DNA of 64,000 bases. It comes from Buttiauxella selenatireducens. Lineage in GTDB: Bacteria > Pseudomonadota > Gammaproteobacteria > Enterobacterales > Enterobacteriaceae. Each line of letters starts with the position of its first letter. Position 1 is the stretch's first letter. The notes under the pieces were generated by a model. The model saw only the letters and a program-made list of their open reading frames with translations, ran no database searches and was not told where the DNA came from. The stretch lies in NCBI RefSeq assembly GCF_031432975.1, contig NZ_CP133838.1, forward strand, positions 3,534,001 to 3,598,000, written 5' to 3'. The position numbers and the translations under genes were made by a program. Of the stretch, positions 1 to 7,405 are shown piece after piece.

Positions 1-2
1 CT

Positions 3-356
3 CTGAAACCAGAAGGTCAGCAGGCACTGGATCAACTGTATACTCAGTTGAGCAACCTCGACCCGAAAGATGGTTCTGTTGTAGTTCTGGGCTTCACCGA
101 CCGTATCGGTTCCGACCAGTACAACCAGAAACTGTCTGACAAACGTGCACAGTCTGTTGTTGATTACCTGATCTCTAAAGGTATCCCAGCTAACAAGATC
201 TCCCCACGCGGTATGGGCGAATCTAACCCAGTTACTGGCAACACCTGTGATAACGTAGCTCCTAAAGCTAAACTGATTGATTGCCTGGCTCCAGATCGTC
301 GCGTAGAGATCGAAGTTAAAGGTATCAAAGACGTTGTAACTCAGCCTGCTGCATAA
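3..356 (+). CDS. ompA: OmpA, C-terminal periplasmic part (5' end outside window)
   Basis: This is the last 117 codons of the major outer-membrane protein OmpA; the reading frame is open to the left edge, so the beta-barrel half lies outside the window. What remains is the OmpA-like peptidoglycan-binding domain: the LGFTDRIG segment holds the conserved Asp, and RVEIEVKG holds the conserved Arg that in this family contacts meso-diaminopimelate. Two cysteines (in NTCDN and DCLAP) match the periplasmic disulfide of enterobacterial OmpA. The tail VVTQPAA and the identical codon-rich style (strongly biased codons) fit a very highly expressed gene. It is followed by a strong terminator and converges on matP, the same neighbour as in E. 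coli. Confidence 0.98.
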   Translation: MKPEGQQALDQLYTQLSNLDPKDGSVVVLGFTDRIGSDQYNQKLSDKRAQSVVDYLISKGIPANKISPRGMGESNPVTGNTCDNVAPKAKLIDCLAPDRRVEIEVKGIKDVVTQPAA

Positions 357-377
357 GCTGGTTTAAGTTACCGTTAT

Positions 378-404
378 AAAAAAACCCGCTTCGGCGGGTT
401 TTTT
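378..404 (+). terminator. Rho-independent terminator of ompA
   Basis: A CCCGC/GCGGG stem with a TTCG loop (385-398) is preceded by seven A and followed by six T, so it can work in both directions. It lies 22 bases after the ompA stop and also faces the end of matP. Confidence 0.9.
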
Positions 405-462
405 GTTTTTAAAATTTAGGAACATAACAACACAATAAAGCCCAGTCGCAATTCACTGCGCT

Positions 463-915
463 CTACTCTTTGCCAAGCATCGCCTGAAGATCTTGTTTCA
501 GTGATGACATCTGATTAGCGTACTGTTCTTTACGCTCAGCATCTTCAATCAGCTGCACAATAGTTTCTGAGAGTGTGCATCCTCGTCGATGAGCAAGCCC
601 TGCTAACCGCTGCCAGACCAGATACTCAAGGTCAATGGACTTTTTACGCGTATGCTGGTGTTCGGCATTAAAATGCCGTTTACGACGCGCGCGGATAGTT
701 TGCTTCATGCGGTTGTGGAGTTCTGGATTCATATGCTTCTCTATCCAGCTCAACACGTGCACAGGCTCATTCTCAAAGCGTAACAGCTCATCAACAGCTT
801 CTTTCGCAGCGCTCGCCTCGATATAACGCGTGATAAGCTCGCCTTCGCGGTGTTTTTTAACCAGATACTTCCACTTCCAGCCGCTCTCGAGATTTTCCAA
901 CTGTTGATATTTCAT
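463..915 (-). CDS. matP: MatP, macrodomain Ter organiser
   Basis: 150 residues, the same length as E. coli MatP, and recognisable throughout: [10 protein letters not shown] at the start, a basic [19 protein letters not shown] stretch followed by the ribbon-helix-helix segment, and an acidic/coiled C-terminal tail ([11 protein letters not shown]) that in E. coli mediates tetramerisation. The family binds 13-bp matS sites (GTGACRNYGTCAC) to compact the terminus region and tethers it to the division machinery through ZapB. The gene converges on ompA and is divergent from ycbZ, with 175 bases between the two starts. A degenerate matS-like sequence lies just upstream of the start (see findings). 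Confidence 0.97.
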   Translation of the reverse strand: MKYQQLENLESGWKWKYLVKKHREGELITRYIEASAAKEAVDELLRFENEPVHVLSWIEKHMNPELHNRMKQTIRARRKRHFNAEHQHTRKKSIDLEYLVWQRLAGLAHRRGCTLSETIVQLIEDAERKEQYANQMSSLKQDLQAMLGKE

Positions 916-1050
916 TGTTGTCTCAGTGTGACCGTGTAACTCATTTCAGGATAACAGTTTTTTTTATTTTCGCTTACCTGAAAAATGAAAGCTGTGAGCT
1001 AAGTAAACTTGCCGCTCCGCATAAACCGTGTGCTGCTCGACCTATTCTTG

Positions 1051-1056
1051 TATAAT
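1051..1056 (+). promoter_or_regulatory. Candidate -10 element for ycbZ
   Basis: TATAAT lies 35 bases before the TTG start of ycbZ. No good -35 hexamer is visible at the right distance, so only the -10 is proposed. Confidence 0.4.
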
Positions 1057-1090
1057 CGCGCCTTTGACATCTAATTAATAAATAGCGACT

Positions 1091-2845
1091 TTGACGACTA
1101 ATCGACTTGAATGGCGTGCACTTGTACCTGATACCGAAAGCTATCAGGAAATTTTCGCACAGCCTTATGATTCCGAAACTGCCCCTTTCTCCGCTGTGCA
1201 ACCCCGTCTGACTTATGGACTGGTGCAACTCAGCCAACCGGTAGCCTCGGCCGGTCTGATGCTGGTAAAAGCCGCTGAAGAAGCCGAATACCTTAATCTT
1301 ATTGCGAGCGCTGCGCGCGATTGCTGGTCCCCGGATAACACATTGACCGGCGGACATTATCTGATAGAAGGCTCGCGTGTCACGTTACGCCCAGCCGAGA
1401 CGGCTGAAGACAATTTTGCTGGTCAATCCGAAGTCGTCGTGGCTGACTGGATTGAAGCCGAGCAACTGTTTGGTTGCGTCCGTCAGTTCGCCGGTGAAAT
1501 TAGCCTGACGCCGGGTTTAGTTCACAAGGCTAATGGCGGCATTCTGGTGCTGTCATTGCGTAGCGTATTGGCGCAACCGCTGCTCTGGCTACGTCTGAAG
1601 CAAATGGTGATTCAGGGTCGCTTTGACTGGATTTCGCCTGACGAAACGCGTCCGTTGCCAGTTAGCATCCCGTCATTACCGCTGAATCTCAAACTGATTC
1701 TGGTCGGCGAACGCGAGTCGCTGGCTGACTTCCAGGAAATGGAACCTGAGCTGGCAACCTCCGCTATTTACAGCGAGTTTGAAGAAAATCTTCAAATTGC
1801 CTCTGCCGATGATATGGCATTGTGGTGTCAGTGGATTTACGCCGTCGCGAAATCTAAAGCGCTCCCTGCGCCTGCAACTGATGCCTGGACTGCTTTCATC
1901 CGCGAAGCGGTGCGTTACACGGGTGATCAGGAAACGCTGCCGCTGTGCCCATCGTGGATTGGCCGTCAACTGCGTGAAGTGGCCGCTTTTACTGAAGAAG
2001 AAACCTTCGGCGCGGCTGAACTGATCCAAATGCTGGCCCAGCGTGAATGGCGTGAAGGTTATCTGGCTGAGCGCATGCAGGACGAAATTCTGCTTGAGCA
2101 AATCCTGATTGAAACTGAAGGTGAGATGGTTGGCCAAATCAACGCGTTGTCGGTGATTGAATTCCCAGGCCATCCACGCGCATTCGGTGAACCTTCCCGA
2201 ATCAGTTGTGTCGTCCATGTGGGTGATGGTGAATTTACTGACGTTGAGCGCAAAGCAGAGTTGGGCGGCAATATTCATGCGAAAGGCATGATGATCATGC
2301 AGGCATTTTTGATGTCTGAATTGCAGCTTGAGCAGCAAATCCCCTTCTCAGCATCACTGACTTTTGAACAGTCCTACAGCGAAGTTGATGGCGACAGCGC
2401 GTCAATGGCTGAACTGTGCGCATTGATAAGCGCACTGGCGAATGTGCCGATTTTTCAGCATATCGCGGTGACCGGGTCAGTCGACCAGTTCGGGCGTGTG
2501 CAGCCTGTTGGAGGACTCAATGAGAAGATTGAAGGTTTCTTCCGCATCTGCCAGGAGCGCGAATTTACCGGCAAGCAAGGCGTGATAATCCCCCTGTCCA
2601 ACGTCCGCCACCTGTGCCTGCATCAGGATGTTCTGGATGCCGTTGAGCAAGGACAATTCACAATTTGGGCCATCGACGACGTCACAGATGCGCTACCATT
2701 ATTAACAAATCTGCCCTGGGATGGTGAAGGGCAAAATACGCTCATGCGTGCGGTACAGGAGCGAATTGCTCAGGCATCGGCGCAAGACATTCGGCACCGT
2801 TATCCATGGCCACTGCGTTGGCTCAGCTGGTTCAGTCCAAACTGA
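1091..2845 (+). CDS. ycbZ: YcbZ, Lon-like protease homologue
   Basis: 584 residues against 586 in E. coli YcbZ (also called LonH). The C-terminal third is a Lon-type (S16) protease domain: the catalytic serine is in DGDSAS (Ser436) and the partner lysine in GGLNEK (Lys479), the same 43-residue spacing as in Lon. The N-terminal part resembles a degenerate AAA region: it contains the conserved family blocks LVHKANGGIL and ILVGERESLADF but no clear Walker A. The start used is TTG, since no ATG in frame lies upstream of the conserved N-terminus and the E. coli homologue begins at the same point; no strong Shine-Dalgarno is visible. Substrates are not established. The stop codon overlaps the regulatory region of fabA downstream. 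Confidence 0.94.
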   Translation: MTTNRLEWRALVPDTESYQEIFAQPYDSETAPFSAVQPRLTYGLVQLSQPVASAGLMLVKAAEEAEYLNLIASAARDCWSPDNTLTGGHYLIEGSRVTLRPAETAEDNFAGQSEVVVADWIEAEQLFGCVRQFAGEISLTPGLVHKANGGILVLSLRSVLAQPLLWLRLKQMVIQGRFDWISPDETRPLPVSIPSLPLNLKLILVGERESLADFQEMEPELATSAIYSEFEENLQIASADDMALWCQWIYAVAKSKALPAPATDAWTAFIREAVRYTGDQETLPLCPSWIGRQLREVAAFTEEETFGAAELIQMLAQREWREGYLAERMQDEILLEQILIETEGEMVGQINALSVIEFPGHPRAFGEPSRISCVVHVGDGEFTDVERKAELGGNIHAKGMMIMQAFLMSELQLEQQIPFSASLTFEQSYSEVDGDSASMAELCALISALANVPIFQHIAVTGSVDQFGRVQPVGGLNEKIEGFFRICQEREFTGKQGVIIPLSNVRHLCLHQDVLDAVEQGQFTIWAIDDVTDALPLLTNLPWDGEGQNTLMRAVQERIAQASAQDIRHRYPWPLRWLSWFSPN

Positions 2846-2856
2846 TCGGACTTGTT
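2840..2856 (+). promoter_or_regulatory. FadR operator upstream of fabA
   Basis: AACTGATCGGACTTGTT matches the FadR consensus (AnCTGGTCnGACnTGTT) and the known E. coli fabA operator, where FadR activates transcription. Its first bases overlap the last codons and stop codon of ycbZ. Confidence 0.85.
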
Positions 2857-2857
2857 G

Positions 2858-2875
2858 AGCGTACACGTGTTAGCT
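2858..2875 (+). promoter_or_regulatory. FabR operator upstream of fabA
   Basis: AGCGTACACGTGTTAGCT is a nearly perfect palindrome that matches the FabR site of E. coli fabA and fabB. FabR represses unsaturated fatty acid synthesis genes; it sits one base after the FadR site, so the two regulators must act next to each other. Confidence 0.83.
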
Positions 2876-2913
2876 AACATGCGTGCTTCATTATAAAAAG
2901 GCTTACTGTAAAC

Positions 2914-3432
2914 ATGGTAGATAAACGCGAATCCTATACAAAAGAAGATCTTCTTGCCTCTGGTCGTGGCGAACTGTTTGGCGCTGAAGGCCCACGGTTA
3001 CCTGCGCCATCCATGCTGATGATGGACCGCGTGGTCAAGATGACCGAAGACGGCGGTAACTTCGATAAAGGTTACGTTGAAGCAGAATTAGATATTAATC
3101 CTGATCTGTGGTTCTTTGGCTGCCACTTTATCGGCGACCCGGTAATGCCTGGCTGCCTGGGCCTGGATGCGATGTGGCAGTTGGTTGGTTTCTACCTCGG
3201 CTGGCTCGGTGGCGAAGGTAAAGGTCGTGCTCTGGGCGTGGGTGAAGTTAAACTCGCAGGTCAGATTCTACCAACCGCGAAAAAAGTTACCTATCGTATC
3301 CATTTCAAACGCGTCATCAATCGCCGCCTGATCATGGGCCTGGCAGATGGCGAGGTGCTGGTTGATGGCCGTGTCATTTACACTGCTACCGATCTGAAAG
3401 TAGGTCTGTTCAAAGACACGACTGCTTTCTAA
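2914..3432 (+). CDS. fabA: FabA, 3-hydroxydecanoyl-ACP dehydratase/isomerase
   Basis: 172 residues, identical in length to E. coli FabA. The protein dehydrates 3-hydroxydecanoyl-ACP and isomerises the trans-2 product to cis-3-decenoyl-ACP, the entry point to unsaturated fatty acids. The hot-dog fold active-site residues are visible: His71 in [11 protein letters not shown] and Asp85 in [10 protein letters not shown] (His70/Asp84 without the initiator Met). Transcription is probably controlled by the adjoining FadR and FabR operators. A monocistronic unit is likely, since a strong terminator follows and rmf lies on the other strand. Confidence 0.98.
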   Translation: MVDKRESYTKEDLLASGRGELFGAEGPRLPAPSMLMMDRVVKMTEDGGNFDKGYVEAELDINPDLWFFGCHFIGDPVMPGCLGLDAMWQLVGFYLGWLGGEGKGRALGVGEVKLAGQILPTAKKVTYRIHFKRVINRRLIMGLADGEVLVDGRVIYTATDLKVGLFKDTTAF

Positions 3433-3458
3433 GTCCTGTTTTCTCAGTGATGAAATGC

Positions 3459-3490
3459 GAAACCTCCGCTGTGCGGAGGTTTCTTTTTCT
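3459..3490 (+). terminator. Rho-independent terminator of fabA
   Basis: An 11-bp perfect stem GAAACCTCCGC/GCGGAGGTTTC with a TGT loop is followed by TTTTTCT. It lies between the convergent genes fabA and rmf. Confidence 0.9.
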
Positions 3491-3503
3491 AAAGAGACAG
3501 TGA

Positions 3504-3671
3504 TTACGCGGTAATCGCCCTGTCCTCCATGGCTTCTCGCCAGCCTCCCATCCAGTACGACCTCTGGTTCAGCGTCTGATAAGGACACATCTCTTTAGAG
3601 CGTCCGACGATTCCTGCTTGATAACCACGTTGATGAGCCCGTTCCAGGCGATCTCGTTTTTGTCTCTTCAT
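3504..3671 (-). CDS. rmf: RMF, ribosome modulation factor
   Basis: A 55-codon gene, exactly the length of E. coli RMF, beginning MKRQKRDRLERAHQRGY and ending REAMEDRAITA. The middle (GRSKEMCPYQTLNQRS) is the conserved core. RMF binds near the 3' end of 16S rRNA and dimerises 70S ribosomes into inactive 100S particles in stationary phase. The gene converges with fabA and is oriented as in E. coli (next to fabA, opposite strand). GAGGGAAACGAGG precedes the ATG and supplies a plausible ribosome-binding site. The C-terminal residues differ slightly from E. coli (AITA for VVMA). Its short length makes it easy for automatic callers to miss. Confidence 0.95.
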   Translation of the reverse strand: MKRQKRDRLERAHQRGYQAGIVGRSKEMCPYQTLNQRSYWMGGWREAMEDRAITA

Positions 3672-3743
3672 GCCTCGTTTCCCTCATTTTTTGAGTCTGG
3701 TGGAAAAGAAAACAGTGGCCACAAAACGTGCAACCACATATAA

Positions 3744-3772
3744 CGAATACCCTCAAAAACCGTTATCGTCAA
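3744..3772 (-). promoter_or_regulatory. Candidate rmf promoter
   Basis: On the minus strand a TTGACG (complement of 3767-3772) and TATTCG (complement of 3744-3749) are separated by 17 bases, about 75 bases before the rmf start. Position and spacing suit a promoter, but the -10 is weak and a different start is possible. Confidence 0.35.
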
Positions 3773-3870
3773 TGCGCAAAATTCACGCCAATGTCATAAA
3801 TGTGAGCTACGTGGGATATGATTTTTACAAAAAACGTGAGCCAGGAGAGATAACAAATTCATGCCAAAAG

Positions 3871-3912
3871 AAAAGCTGCGCTTCGCTTGATTGCGAATGA
3901 CGCAGCTTTTTT
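3871..3912 (-). terminator. Terminator after pqiC (bidirectional shape)
   Basis: AAAAGCTGCG (3871-3880) pairs with CGCAGCTTTT (3901-3910); an inner CTTCGC/GCGAAT pairing extends the hairpin. On the minus strand the stem is followed by CTTTTGG, so it can end the pqi transcript before rmf. Confidence 0.75.
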
Positions 3913-3927
3913 GTGCTATTGAACGGA

Positions 3928-4494
3928 TTAATTAAAGCGGGTTAGCTGGCTTGCAATGCTTTGTGACTCTTGCTGCCAGGCCTGAGCTAACGATTTCACC
4001 ATCGCATCATAACCATCGGCTTCCTGCTTCAACTCAACATGGAACGGGCGCTTTATCAGTTGCCCCTGATGATTGAGCAGCCATTCACCGCTCACAATCA
4101 CTTTCCCGTCGTAGCGTCCATGGAAACCCGTCACATTAACACTCAGCGTATCCTGAACACTGCCAAGCGGCTGTGATGCCACCACCCAACCCGGAAGCGC
4201 GCTACTTAAATTGCTCACCAGGGTATTGCGCAGTTGCTGATCCAATGGGCTCGCCCACAAATTGTTGTTGGCAATGACGTATTGCACATCACTGGTTTGA
4301 TAAACCACGCCGTTTCCGGCGAGGTAATCAGGAACCGCAACCTGCTCTACCCATAATAAATGGGTTCCAGGCTGGCTCACAGCCTGCATAGCAGGCGCGG
4401 AGCTTTGAGGCAGTTGGTAATACGTTTTTCCATTATCGGTGCTGCTACAAGCCGTTAAAACCAACGCAGCAATTATCGGAAGCCATTTTTTCAT
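3928..4494 (-). CDS. pqiC: PqiC, outer-membrane lipoprotein of the Pqi transport system
   Basis: 188 residues (E. coli PqiC/YmbA, 187). The start MKKWLPIIAALVLTAC is a lipoprotein signal with the acylated cysteine at residue 16; the +2 residue is Ser, which suits the outer membrane. The rest belongs to the ABC-type transport auxiliary lipoprotein family. In E. coli PqiC anchors the distal end of the PqiB MCE tube at the outer membrane, completing a route for lipid movement between the membranes. The start overlaps the pqiB stop by one base, so the pair is translationally coupled. Last gene of the leftward run. Confidence 0.96.
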   Translation of the reverse strand: MKKWLPIIAALVLTACSSTDNGKTYYQLPQSSAPAMQAVSQPGTHLLWVEQVAVPDYLAGNGVVYQTSDVQYVIANNNLWASPLDQQLRNTLVSNLSSALPGWVVASQPLGSVQDTLSVNVTGFHGRYDGKVIVSGEWLLNHQGQLIKRPFHVELKQEADGYDAMVKSLAQAWQQESQSIASQLTRFN

Positions 4495-6131
4495 TATTGT
4501 GCCCTCTTCGGCTGGGGATCTTTTTTATCCTTCGCTTCAAAGATCAGCGAATTGCTCTTATCGTTCAACGTGCGCAGGACAGGCTGCAACTCACGCAGAA
4601 CTTGATCAAGTCGCTGCATATCGGCAACCATCTTGTTGTACGCCGCTGAACCAGGCTGGAAGCCCTGCATGCTACGATTGAGCTCACGCAATGTTGTTTG
4701 CATATCCTCTGGCAACGACTGCATCGATTTATTCGACGTAATCTTATTCAGATTATCCAGCGTCTGCTGCAAGCGCTTCATGGTGCGTTGGCTTTCAGCA
4801 AGCGAATTGGTTGTCTCCTGAATCATTGGATTCAATGGCAAGTTGTTAATCTTATCCAGAGTCTCCAGCAAACGTTGTTGGATTTGCGCCAAACCACCAC
4901 TCATCGTTGGAATGATCGGGTAACCTCCAAAGGTCGGCAAATCAGTTACCGGCGGTGCTTTAGGGTTGAAATCAAGATCGATAAACAGAGCACCGGTCAC
5001 CAGACTGCCGGTCTTCATGGATGCCCGCAAACCGCGTTTAATCAGCGATTCCATGTTGTCCTGAATCCGAATGTCATCACCTACAAGATTCTGCAAACGT
5101 TCAGGTTCAAGACGAATCAGCACCGGAATACGGAAGTCATCATTAATTTTCTGACGCATTTCCGCTGTAAAGAATGGCACCTGAGCGACCGTACCGAGGC
5201 GAATACCGCGGAATTCAACCGGAGCCCCAGGCTGCAAGCCACGTACAGAATCTTTGAAGAACATCAGGTAATCAATGTGATCGGTATAGAGGGAATCCTG
5301 AATACTTTTCTGATCGTCAAACAGTCTATACTCGCTGCCAGGTAGTGCTGGCTTACCGAGATCCCACCCTTCCGGGATATCAAAACTCACGCCGCCACTA
5401 AACAGCGTCGTAAGCGACCCCATTTCGACACGCATGCCCTGGGAGGATAAATCCACTGCGATCCCACTATCCTTCCAGAAACGCACGTTGCTGGTTACCA
5501 GGCGATCGTTTGGCGCAGCGATAAACAGTTGATAACTGATGCTACGTTTGGCCGGATCGAAATTACTGGTTTCAACCGAACCTACTCGATAACCACGGAA
5601 CAGGACCGGGTCGCCAGGAGAGAGCTGCCCTGCCTTATTACTGTCGAGGGTAATACGGATCCCTTTCGCGTCAGGCGGTGCCAGCGGAGGAGAATCCAGC
5701 AAATCATACTTCCCTTGTTTCGAGCCTTTTGTTCCCGGTTGCAGTTCGATATAAGCCCCGGAGAGCAACGTTCCCAGCCCGGAAATACCTTCACGCCCGA
5801 CCTGCGGTTTCACGACCCAAAAAACCGAATCTTTATGCAGCAGCTTTTCCATGCCGGAATTCAGACGAGCTGTAATTTCGACGTGCAGCAAGTCATCAGA
5901 CAACACCGCACGCTCCACAACACCCACATTAACGCTACGGCTTTTGATGGTGGTTTTCCCGCCTTCAATACCTTCAGCATTGGTGGTGATTAGCGTAACT
6001 TCAGGGCCCTGATGACTATAGTGGTAGAATAAAATCCACGCGCCAATGAGCAGCGTAACAATAGGGAAAATCCAAACTGGGGACCAGTTTTTAACCTTTG
6101 CTACTTTTGCTTCCCCGCTTTTATTTTCCAT
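4494..6131 (-). CDS. pqiB: PqiB, MCE-domain transport tube protein
   Basis: 545 residues (E. coli 546), starting MENKSGEAKVAKVKNW. A single membrane segment (about residues 17-38, WIFPIVTLLIGAWILFYHY) is followed by three MCE domains, which begin at GPEVTLITTNAEGI, near KGIRITLDSNKAG and at the YLMFFKDSVRG block, then a long helical C-terminal region. The family forms hexamers whose C-terminal helices make a needle spanning the periplasm. A longer in-frame extension to 6191 exists, but the chosen ATG fits the E. coli N-terminus. The start lies inside the pqiA 3' end (11-base overlap). The operon is SoxS-inducible in E. coli; its promoter there lies before pqiA. Confidence 0.97.
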   Translation of the reverse strand: MENKSGEAKVAKVKNWSPVWIFPIVTLLIGAWILFYHYSHQGPEVTLITTNAEGIEGGKTTIKSRSVNVGVVERAVLSDDLLHVEITARLNSGMEKLLHKDSVFWVVKPQVGREGISGLGTLLSGAYIELQPGTKGSKQGKYDLLDSPPLAPPDAKGIRITLDSNKAGQLSPGDPVLFRGYRVGSVETSNFDPAKRSISYQLFIAAPNDRLVTSNVRFWKDSGIAVDLSSQGMRVEMGSLTTLFSGGVSFDIPEGWDLGKPALPGSEYRLFDDQKSIQDSLYTDHIDYLMFFKDSVRGLQPGAPVEFRGIRLGTVAQVPFFTAEMRQKINDDFRIPVLIRLEPERLQNLVGDDIRIQDNMESLIKRGLRASMKTGSLVTGALFIDLDFNPKAPPVTDLPTFGGYPIIPTMSGGLAQIQQRLLETLDKINNLPLNPMIQETTNSLAESQRTMKRLQQTLDNLNKITSNKSMQSLPEDMQTTLRELNRSMQGFQPGSAAYNKMVADMQRLDQVLRELQPVLRTLNDKSNSLIFEAKDKKDPQPKRAQ

Positions 6132-7389
6132 GCTCAGACGACTCCTCATGAGTTGAATCAGGTGCGCGATCCCAGGACAAGCGAGGGTCAAAGGTCATCG
6201 CCGCAAACATTGTCAAAATAACTACTAATGCAAACATAACGGCGCCAATTGCCGGGTAGATACTCATCAATCCCCCCATCCGCACCAGCGCCGATAAAAC
6301 GGCAATAACGAACACATCGATCATCGACCAGCGTCCGACAAACTCGACGACCTCGTAGATCAAATGCATCCTTTCACTGTCACGACGACCGTGGCCCTTT
6401 GCATCCCAACACAACCACGCGATCGCCAACATTTTTAGCGTTGGGACCATGATACTGGCGATGAATATCACCCCAGCCACTGGATAAGATCCTTCACTCC
6501 ACAACAAGATAACCCCGGCAATAATCGTCGAGGGAATTTGGCTTCCCAGGACTTCGGTTATCATGATGGGTAATATGTTCGCAGGCAGATAAAGCATAAT
6601 TGAAGTCAGCAACAGAGCGAGCGTCCATTGCAGACTATGGCGGCGACGGATGTACCCTTTCGTTTCGCAACGCGGGCAGATTTCCTGAGCTTCCGGCACG
6701 ATTGCCGTGCAGCACGAACAAGAGCGCAGCCCTTGACGAATCCCCGGCACTCCAACTTTAAGCGGTGCATCTATAACCGGTTCAGGGGCAATATCATCCC
6801 AAAGCCAACGTCTGTCCACACACTGGAAGGCCCGTAACTGCAACACACAGAATAAACACCACGGAATAAAGCTACTGCCGACACCGAGATCGCCATACGC
6901 CATCAGTTTGACGAAACTCACCAGTATCCCGGCAAGGAAGATCTCGGCCATGCCCCAGGACTTTAACTGAAACAGAATACGAGCAAGGCGCTTTTTGAGC
7001 GATAGCGGCAATTTTGCCCGGTTAACCAACAACAAAATTGTGATTAAACAGAAGGCCGGCACCACCTGCACAAAGGCGATGAAAAAGGTGCCCAGACTTG
7101 CGTAATCTTCGTTAAAGAGAACGCCTGGTATTTCAAGCAGTGAAACTTCGCTGTTAATACCCGCGACGTTCATACTGATGAAAGGAAAAAGATTGGCGAG
7201 CAGCAGCATAAACAGGGCTGCCAGCGAATAGGCTGTAGGTCGTTGTCGCGGTGACGCCCACTGGGTTAATAGCGTGGTGGCACAACGAGGACAGACGGCC
7301 TTTTGGCCGTCTTCTAATACTGGTAGAGCGACCAGTAAGTCACATTGTGAACACAATATGTGTGAACGATGGTGATGCGTGGCACACAT
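6121..7389 (-). CDS. pqiA: PqiA, inner-membrane partner of PqiB
   Basis: 422 residues (E. coli 417). Two repeated PqiA halves are visible, each opening with a zinc-ribbon-like pair of CxxC motifs (CSQC...CPRC near residues 18-37; CSCC...CPRC near residues 225-240) followed by four hydrophobic segments. The protein is an integral inner-membrane component thought to feed lipids to PqiB. It starts only 16 bases after the uup stop, so uup-pqiABC is probably one transcript, as in E. coli. Confidence is high for identity, moderate for the exact transport role, which rests on family work. Confidence 0.96.
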   Translation of the reverse strand: MCATHHHRSHILCSQCDLLVALPVLEDGQKAVCPRCATTLLTQWASPRQRPTAYSLAALFMLLLANLFPFISMNVAGINSEVSLLEIPGVLFNEDYASLGTFFIAFVQVVPAFCLITILLLVNRAKLPLSLKKRLARILFQLKSWGMAEIFLAGILVSFVKLMAYGDLGVGSSFIPWCLFCVLQLRAFQCVDRRWLWDDIAPEPVIDAPLKVGVPGIRQGLRSCSCCTAIVPEAQEICPRCETKGYIRRRHSLQWTLALLLTSIMLYLPANILPIMITEVLGSQIPSTIIAGVILLWSEGSYPVAGVIFIASIMVPTLKMLAIAWLCWDAKGHGRRDSERMHLIYEVVEFVGRWSMIDVFVIAVLSALVRMGGLMSIYPAIGAVMFALVVILTMFAAMTFDPRLSWDRAPDSTHEESSEHGK

Positions 7390-7405
7390 ATCGTGTCTCC
7401 TTGCG

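Noticed and set aside
3670-3900. 76-codon frame on the plus strand upstream of rmf
   Set aside because: It runs against the rmf promoter region and ends inside the pqi terminator hairpin; no ribosome-binding site and no similarity recognised.
4698-5345. 215-codon frame antisense to pqiB
   Set aside because: Lies wholly inside pqiB on the other strand and shows no domain.
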